Shown one piece after another: positions 57,691 through 64,000 of a DNA stretch of 64,000 nucleotides. The notes beneath the pieces are model-generated. The model saw only the letters and a program-made list of their open reading frames with translations, did no database searches and was not told the origin of the DNA. The DNA comes from Calamus simplicifolius. Lineage: Eukaryota > Streptophyta > Magnoliopsida > Arecales > Arecaceae. The stretch spans positions 1,019,240 through 1,083,239 of the forward strand of contig UESW01004012.1 of assembly GCA_900491605.1 (NCBI GenBank), given 5' to 3'. Made by a program: the position numbers and the translations under genes. How positions within the stretch are numbered: position 1 is the stretch's first letter; each line of letters starts with the position of its first letter.

Positions 57691-58704
57691 TTGACCCTTT
57701 TGAAAATTATGAGCTCGGATGCTTAATTAGTTAGGGTCTGCGGCTCATGCATGGTGGGGCTGGCATGCTATCTGATATATAATTATCTGCTACTCGTTAC
57801 AATTATTACTCTTTTGTTGGCAATATCTACTGTTCCTCCTTCACTGCTTCATTTCTCTTTTTTTGACAACTTATGCTGCTACTCTTCCACTGCTTCATTA
57901 TCATTTTCCCATGGGCCTTCTTTATTCTACATTCATTCATTCATTTAAAGATGAAGTAGAACTCTTAACCATTAATTTCTTCCTGGGCAACAATATATAA
58001 TCAATCCTATGCAACAAGACAAGAAATTGAAATCCAACATATCCACTTCCCATGACATTAGGCTGCAACTCCAACAGCGAGTTTGACTCTTTTATACAAA
58101 GACGTAATTTCATTGGGTCTCATCGGATGCAATGAAAACCAAAGATCCATCTTTCCATAGGTTTTCAAAAAGATGCCAGCTATATAAGCTTGGATTTTTT
58201 CCATTATTATATATAACAAAGATACAAAGCTACAACGTTTTCTTCCCCCCATGAAAAGCTTGGACTCTACGACTACTTGAATACATCTTGCAACTCTCAA
58301 CATGCTAAAATTTCTCGAAGGTCTTCAAAGAAAAGACCTGCCATTGATCCCGCAGCAGATTGTCTCAAAATAAAAAAGTTGGAGCTGTGGGAATTGAAGA
58401 CACACTTGTATATTACCTTCTGTAGGCAACATAAAAAATAAATAAAAAATTATTTTATTAATAAACTGAAATTCATTAGATTACCTATCAACAGATTAAC
58501 TACTATAGTCTGTTTACAGCCTTCACATGCTTTAAAACGCTCTTACAAACAATAGTCCAGACTAAGAAAAAACCAAACTACGGTGGAAATTAAAATATAG
58601 ATTAATTTCTATACCAATACTAATAAGGTTTTTCTTAACAATTAAGCAAAATGGACCTAATAAAACAAGAAGTAGGATTAGGACTTCAAACTTGGTTTAA
58701 TTTC
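57691..58704. other. Intergenic DNA with one weak exon-like stretch
   Basis: Mostly AT-rich. On the minus strand, 58180-58058 reads FLKTYGKMDLWFSLHPMRPN then EITSLYKRVKLAVGVAA and a stop. It follows an acceptor-like TTATATAG at about 58183-58190. It looks like the last exon of an unidentified gene, but I do not recognise the family and no partner exon is visible. It could be chance. Confidence 0.3.
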
Positions 58705-60418
58705 TGATGACGCTCAATCACCTCTCCTGGACGTCGGGAACGGAGGTGCTTCTCGAATCCTCGCTTCGCCAGGTTGCCAGCAAAGAAGTCCCGGGACCGA
58801 AGGGGGTCTCCGGCGGGACCCTCCGACGACGAAGTTAGTGACTGAGGTCACAGCTGAAGAGGGGCTCGAGAGAGCCCTTTTTAGTGTAGAAAGAGGGGTC
58901 TCAGGGAGGAGGGATTTCTTCCTGAGCGCTGAGATGGCGTTTTGGGGGTTATCGCGCATACCTGTTTACTGGGTGGATTCACCTTTTTATAGGGGTTGAT
59001 CCTGGCATGATCACGTGGGATTGCACGAAGTCAGAATATCTGCTGAGCCCTTGCGTGAATCTGGGTTGGTTAGTGGGCTATGTCCCATCAGCCGGCGGGG
59101 CTATCGTGCAGCGCACATCGGCGCTGTCGGGCGGCGCGCGTCAGAGAGGCGGTTTCTTGAACCGCTGGGGCTGATCTAGGGGGAACTGGGAAATCCTATC
59201 TTATCAGGGCCGAGCCGGATCGACCCGAGATGGCTGGGGCCCATTCCGCTGGCAAGGCAGTGCTGGGGCGGGGCCGAATCGATGGACTTGGAGACGCCGG
59301 GGCTGAGTCGGGCCGGCCGGGGATGGCCTTGGCCGACTCGGTGGGACTGGAGATGCCGGGCCGAGTCGGGCCGGCCGGGGATGGCCTTGGCCGACTCGGC
59401 AGAACTGGAGACGCCGGGGCCGAGTCGGGCTGGCCGGAGATGGCCTTGGCTGACTCGGTGGAACTGGAGACGCCGGGGCCGAGTCGGGCTGGCCAGGGAT
59501 GGCCTTGGCCGACTCGGTGGAACTGGAGACGCCGGGGCCGAGTCGGGTTGGCCGGGGATGGCCTTGACTGACTCGGTGGAACTGGAGATGCCAGGGCCGA
59601 GTCGGGCCAGCCGGGGATGGCCTTGGCTGACTAGGCGAAACTGGAGACGCCGGGGCCGAGTCGGGCCGGCCGGGGATGGCCTTGGCCGACTCGGCAGAAC
59701 TAGAGACGCCGGGGCCGAGTCGGGCTGGCAGGGGATGGCCTTGGCCGACTCGGTGGAATTGGAGACGCCGTGGCCGAGTCGGGCCGGCCGGGGATGGCCT
59801 TGGCCGACTCGGCGGGACTGGAGACGCCAGGGCCGAGTCGGGCCGGCCGGGGATGGCCTTGGCTGACTCGGCGGAACTGGAGACGCCAGGGCCGAGTCGG
59901 GCTGGCCGGGGATGGCCTTGGCCGACTCGATGGAACTGGAGACGCCGAGGCCGAGTCGGACTGGCCGGGGATGGCCTTGGCTGACTCGGTGGAACTGGAG
60001 ACGCCGGGGCCGAGTCGGGCCGGCCGGGGATGGCCTTGGCCGACTCGGTGGAACTGGAGACGCCGGGGCCGAGTCGAGCTGGCCGGGGATGGCCTTGGCC
60101 GACTCGGTGGAACTGGAGACGACGTGGCCGAGTCGGGCCGACCGGGGAAGTGTCGTGGCCGACTCGCTTGGAGAAGTAGGGGGCCGGCTAGGAAGATGCC
60201 GGGCCGCTTAGCTTGGAGACATAGGGGGTCGGCTAGGAGGTGCCGGGGCCGCCTAGCTTGGAGATGTAAGGGGCCGGCTAGGAGAGTGCCGGGGCCGACT
60301 GAGAAGTGTCGAGGCCGGCTGGGAAGTGCCGGGGCCGACTGGGAAGTGCCGGGGCCGCCTAGCTTGGAGGCGTAGGGGGCCGGCTAGGAGAGTGCCGGGG
60401 TCGCCTGGGAAGTGCTGG
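58705..60418 (-). repeat. LTR of the first Tat family, interrupted by a CACTA
   Basis: On the minus strand it ends GAGCGTCATCA at 58705. It contains the inverted TATAAAAGG (near 58990), the U5-like region matching 4030-4321 (AGCTGAAGAGGGGCTCGAG in plus orientation), and the 59-bp GC-rich array (about 59260-60130) followed by degenerate units. The rest lies beyond the CACTA inserted at 60419. No internal gypsy sequence follows at its 58705 edge, so it is a solo LTR or a 3' LTR. Confidence 0.88.
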
Positions 60419-61139
60419 CACTACAAGAAAAATAAAATATTGCGATGCCCAAATGCGTCGCAATTGCGTCGCTAAACATGCTATTGCGATGCAATAGCGA
60501 CGCAATGACGGTGTCGCTCAGATGTCCGTCGCAATACCCATTTGTTGCAATTGCATCGCAATATTGTGACGCATCCAAATGCATCGCTAAATTTAAAATT
60601 AATTTTTAATATTTAAAATTATTATTAAATATTACGACGCACTAAATTGCGTCGCAATATTGCGATACATCTAGATGCGTTACAATATTTAATAATAATA
60701 TTTTTGGTATAATAGCGATGCAATTTGAGTCGCTAATGCGTCGCAAATAAATTTTTTTTAAAATATTGCGACGTAAGGTCATTGCGTCGCAATATTTATT
60801 AAAAATATTTTAGATATAATAGCGACGTAATTTTAGTTGCTAATGCGTCGCTATTAAATTTATTTTTAAATTATTGCGATGCCAGGTCATTGCATCGCAA
60901 TATTTAATAATAATATTTTAAAAATATTAGCGATGCAATTTTAGTCGCTAATGCGTCGTAAATTAAATTTTTAAAAAATATAAAAGATTAAAAATTAAAA
61001 CGGTTAATACAATTTCGTTAAATCTAAATATTGATAGAAATATTTTTCACTCAATCCAAACAATAATCAATTTCTAAAAATAATTCATATATTAAAATTT
61101 TGAAGTTTTTACAACATAAAAAAAGAAAAGAAAAATACA

Positions 61140-62627
61140 TCAAGAATCTGGGCGATCACGTGGAGGCTGTGGAGGCTGAAGACTCTGCGACAAGCGGCTA
61201 ACCATATCCCGTAAATAATGCATCTCATCTCGCATCTCCGCAATCTTCTGATCCCAGCCTCGCATACGATCATCGAAATCCTGCTCAACCTCCTGGCAAA
61301 CCTCCTCTGCAATAGATCTACGAAGGTCGTGTAAACGCTCGGGAGGAATATCACCAGAAACTCGCGAGCTGGAGGCCTGATGGGAAAAATATGTAGAAGC
61401 TCTAGTGCCCAGATCATAGACCCTGCGGTCTCGTGGCTGGGCACCAACAGCCTCCAAAAACACACGATTCTCCTCTGCTGAGAGTTCGACGGGCGTCTCC
61501 CCATCAGTAGAGTCGACCTGCGATGCCTGGGAGTGAAGCTCCTCACTCGTGTCTTGAAATTATGAAATCAACAATAAATGAGTTAATAAATTTCTCGAAA
61601 TAAAATTTTAGAAATTAAACAGATACTACATAAATCTAATTTCTTACCGCAACCTCCCGTGATCGCGTGTCGACCCAGGAACCGTCCCTCCAGGTGTGTG
61701 TCGCCCTGAATAGACGAAACTCACCAGGATCTCTGCCCTCTTGCTCAGACTATAACAAAAAAAAAGATATTAATACAAATATTTGTAAATAACTAAATAG
61801 TAATTAAAATATTTATGTTTTCTTATCATACGCCGTCTATGCTCCTGAATCGAAATGGAGTCCGAAGTATGGCGGGAGAGACCCGTGCTAGGACCGCCCT
61901 TCTCAGATCGACGGTTCGTGCTGGCTGATGCGGACCTCCTGCGCCAGCCATCGGACTGCCAGGCCTGCTGCCACTCATGCCAAATACCCTTTGGCACGTG
62001 CGCAGGACGCTGACCCGATGACCTCCAACAATGAAGCATGTCGGAGTATCGGCGTCCCGTCAGAGCCTCCCATGCTGCCCTAATGACATCATGACTGGCA
62101 GGATCCCACGTAAACTTTTTCTGCATTAAAATAAACAGTTAGTTTCTGAATTTATTAAGTTTAAGAAATTTTATATCACTGATAAATTGTATTTAATAAG
62201 TTTACCTGAAACTCAGAAAAATAAAACTCCCTTATGGCTGGAGATACGTGGCGCCAATCGTAGCCACTGGGATCTACACGCCTCTGAAATACGGCGCTGA
62301 TGTGGCTGGATACATGATGCTGCTCAATGAATCTGTTAAAAAAATGCATGTTTATAAGTAATTGACTTAAAAACATAAACATATATTTTTAATTAGTATA
62401 TACTTACATCCCCTGAGCATCAAGTCGAAGTACAGTGCGGCGATGGTGGAAGAACTCTCAGAGGTATGTGCCGATCGGCTGGATGGTAATACTGCTGGAG
62501 AGATCGAAGGCTGTGCGACTGCTGGAGATCCAAACTCTCCATCTCCGACGCTCATGTGATCTGATGTAGCAGGGCTACGTCCCTGCTCACTCCGTTTGTC
62601 GTCGGTAGATCTACCTCTGCCCGTCAT
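61140..62627 (-). pseudogene. Transposase_24-like accessory gene of the second CACTA
   Basis: Exon layout parallels 36163-37679. The start is at 62627 (MTGRGRSTDDKRSEQGRS), the WHEWQQAWQSDGWRRRS exon ends near 61830, SWVDTRSREVA is near 61660, and the last exon contains VFLEAVGAQPRDRRVYDLG and ends at 61140. The codon that is TAG in the first copy is CAG here (62012-62010). Near the end of exon 1, around 62440, four bases are missing relative to the first copy. That shifts the frame before the splice donor unless a different join is used. This copy is therefore also doubtful as a functional gene. Confidence 0.78.
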
Positions 62628-62694
62628 ACTAAAAATACTAAAGATTCATACAATTAAATTACGATTAATGATTGACTATGTAAAAATTTAACAC

Positions 62695-64000
62695 TTATAA
62701 AAAAAAGTTAAATTTTAAAAAACCTCTATGTTTAATCGGTGTCATTTGTTTCATGAAATGTTGGTTCAACATCCGATGCCGTATCGGATTGCAAATCAGT
62801 TTCATTATCATCGGAAGGAAACGAACATTTGCATCCGCAATTTCTTGGACATCACCATTTGGATCTCTAAGTGATGTTTCACGAGCCCTTGTGTCGTCCT
62901 CAATTGCATGCATTTCCATCTCATCCTCTTGAAATGCAGGGCACTCGGCTGATTGACTTGATGAACTCTCCTCTAATACGATTGTTGAACGTGGGACGAT
63001 TTTAGAAACGGCCCACCAATCTCGCTTGTCGTTGCGTAAACTTGGATATCCGCAGTAAAAGACTTGCTGAGCTTGGGATGCAAGGATGAATGGGTCATAT
63101 TTCTGCAATCTTCGTCGATGGTTCACTTCAACCAAATTGTAGTCGTTATGAACCCTTTTGCCCACAGGAACTATCGGATCGAACCAATCACAACGAAACA
63201 ATACGGTTCGTTTCATAGGCCAACCGGGATATTCAACTTCAACCACCTCTACTAACTTTCCATAATAATCCTGCATATTTGCTCCAACACTTTTTCCTTT
63301 CACACACACGCCCCAGTTCTGCGTGCCTCTTGAAGCTACTAATCGTTCAATCTGAAATTTATACCCATTTACAAAATAGCCAGTAGAGGTTGTTACGGTC
63401 TTCAATGGCCATTGCGATAGATATTTAATGAAAATATTATCGGTTGTGGACCATGGACCGTTGACCTATAAATTAATAAGCTATTGACATCCAATTCAAA
63501 AAATAATAGCCATTATCGAAATTGATTGAGTGATACTACTCACAAATTCATAAAACCAGTAAGCAAACTCCGTTTCTAATTTCTGCCCAATTGCAACTTG
63601 ACTGATGTCGGGATTCATCTGTCGTTGTCTATCACAAAACATCCTTATGGGATGAAAAGGATGAAAACTAATGTTAGAAATTAAATATTATGGTATATTG
63701 TAATTTAAATTAAAATTTTCAATTTAGCATTAAAGTATACACTTACTCAATATATGGATCGACTTCTCTATAGTTCATTAGGATGTAATAATGTGCTGCA
63801 TTATACTCCATATCGCTAAGATTTCTTGACTTCTGCCCACCAAATGAACGGCCGATAGCTTTAAAAATTGATATTCTACCGTCATTAGCTTCTCCTTCGT
63901 CCACACATACGTCATCGTTACGACTATGATTTCGACTCCTCGTGTGGACGTGACCCTCAAAGTAATATGAGGCAAAAGCTGAAACTTCTTCGACCAAGTG
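62695..64000 (-). pseudogene. DUF4216/DUF4218 gene of the second CACTA (partial)
   Basis: 63997-63743 carries VEEVSAFASYYFEGHVHTRS and SFGGQKSRNLSDMEYNAAHY, the end of the DUF4218-side exon, open at the window edge. About 63470-62695 carries DUF4216 (TSTGYFVNGYKFQIERLVAS, LFRCDWFDPIVPVGK and RDWWAVSKIVPRS). Near 62832 one C present in the first copy is missing (GGAAACGAAC against GGAAACCGAAC). This changes the C-terminal residues after DANVRF and extends the frame. The DUF4216 core itself is intact. Confidence 0.8.

Larger units (their letters stand above)
60419..64000 (-). mobile_element. Second CACTA transposon (cut by the window end)
   Basis: It begins CACTACAAGAAAAATA at 60419 inside the GC-rich LTR. 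It has left subterminal GCGACGCA repeats (60440-60970), the same Transposase_24-like gene and the same DUF4216/DUF4218 gene in the same order and strand as the element at 35421. Its right end lies outside the window, so whether it has a TNP2 domain is unknown. Confidence 0.93.

Overview
This is a flowering-plant nuclear genome window, probably monocot although the sequence does not prove it. It is almost entirely nested transposable elements around one intact host gene. The evidence is plant-type LTR retrotransposons with an initiator-Met-tRNA primer site, Tat-clade Ty3/gypsy elements with a second RNase H and an antisense ORF, CACTA (En/Spm) DNA transposons, L1-type LINEs, a G-type lectin receptor kinase and a serine carboxypeptidase-like exon.

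Layout. 1-1340: two GC-rich tandem arrays (106-bp and 90-bp units). 1341-2771: a dispersed repeat (copy 1). 2772-16401: a complete but decayed Tat-clade Ty3/gypsy element with TGATG...CATCA LTRs, perfect CACCT target duplications, gag, protease, RT, RNase H, archaeal-type RNase H and integrase remnants, a 142-bp 3'-UTR array and a long antisense ORF region. 17961-18174: the first exon of a serine carboxypeptidase-like gene, alone. About 18600-21563: the 3' part of a second Tat-type element (antisense ORF, polypurine tract, LTR with an 18-bp minisatellite). 21564-23080: dispersed repeat copy 2 and an AT-rich block. 24266-26590 (minus): an intact 774-residue LECRK-type receptor kinase. A foldback MITE lies 102 bp upstream of it, and a young Ty1/copia element (27467-32591, same strand) lies just beyond.

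34010-45590: a 1.3-kb tandem duplication of host DNA. Its second copy is split by a 9.67-kb CACTA element (35421-45092), and its first copy preserves the empty site. That CACTA has transposase-accessory genes (Transposase_24-like and DUF4218/DUF4216) but no TNP2 catalytic domain where expected. It also carries two large internal GC-rich arrays. 45981-46156: a small OEP7-like gene with a frameshift. 46491-about 52560: a decayed L1-type LINE. 52600-53850: dispersed repeat copy 3. 54068-57690: a 5'-truncated sister LINE. 58705-60418: an LTR of the first Tat family in reverse orientation, cut by a second CACTA copy (60419 to the window end).

How it works together. Only the receptor kinase is a convincing functional host gene. 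The rest records repeated insertion, tandem-array growth inside elements, and decay. The most interesting signals are: minisatellites in almost every large element; the antisense ORF kept in two Tat elements; the CACTA with its paralogous empty site and a palindromic GC-rich array that may sit in its leader intron; and a young copia LTR whose transcription points at the receptor kinase.
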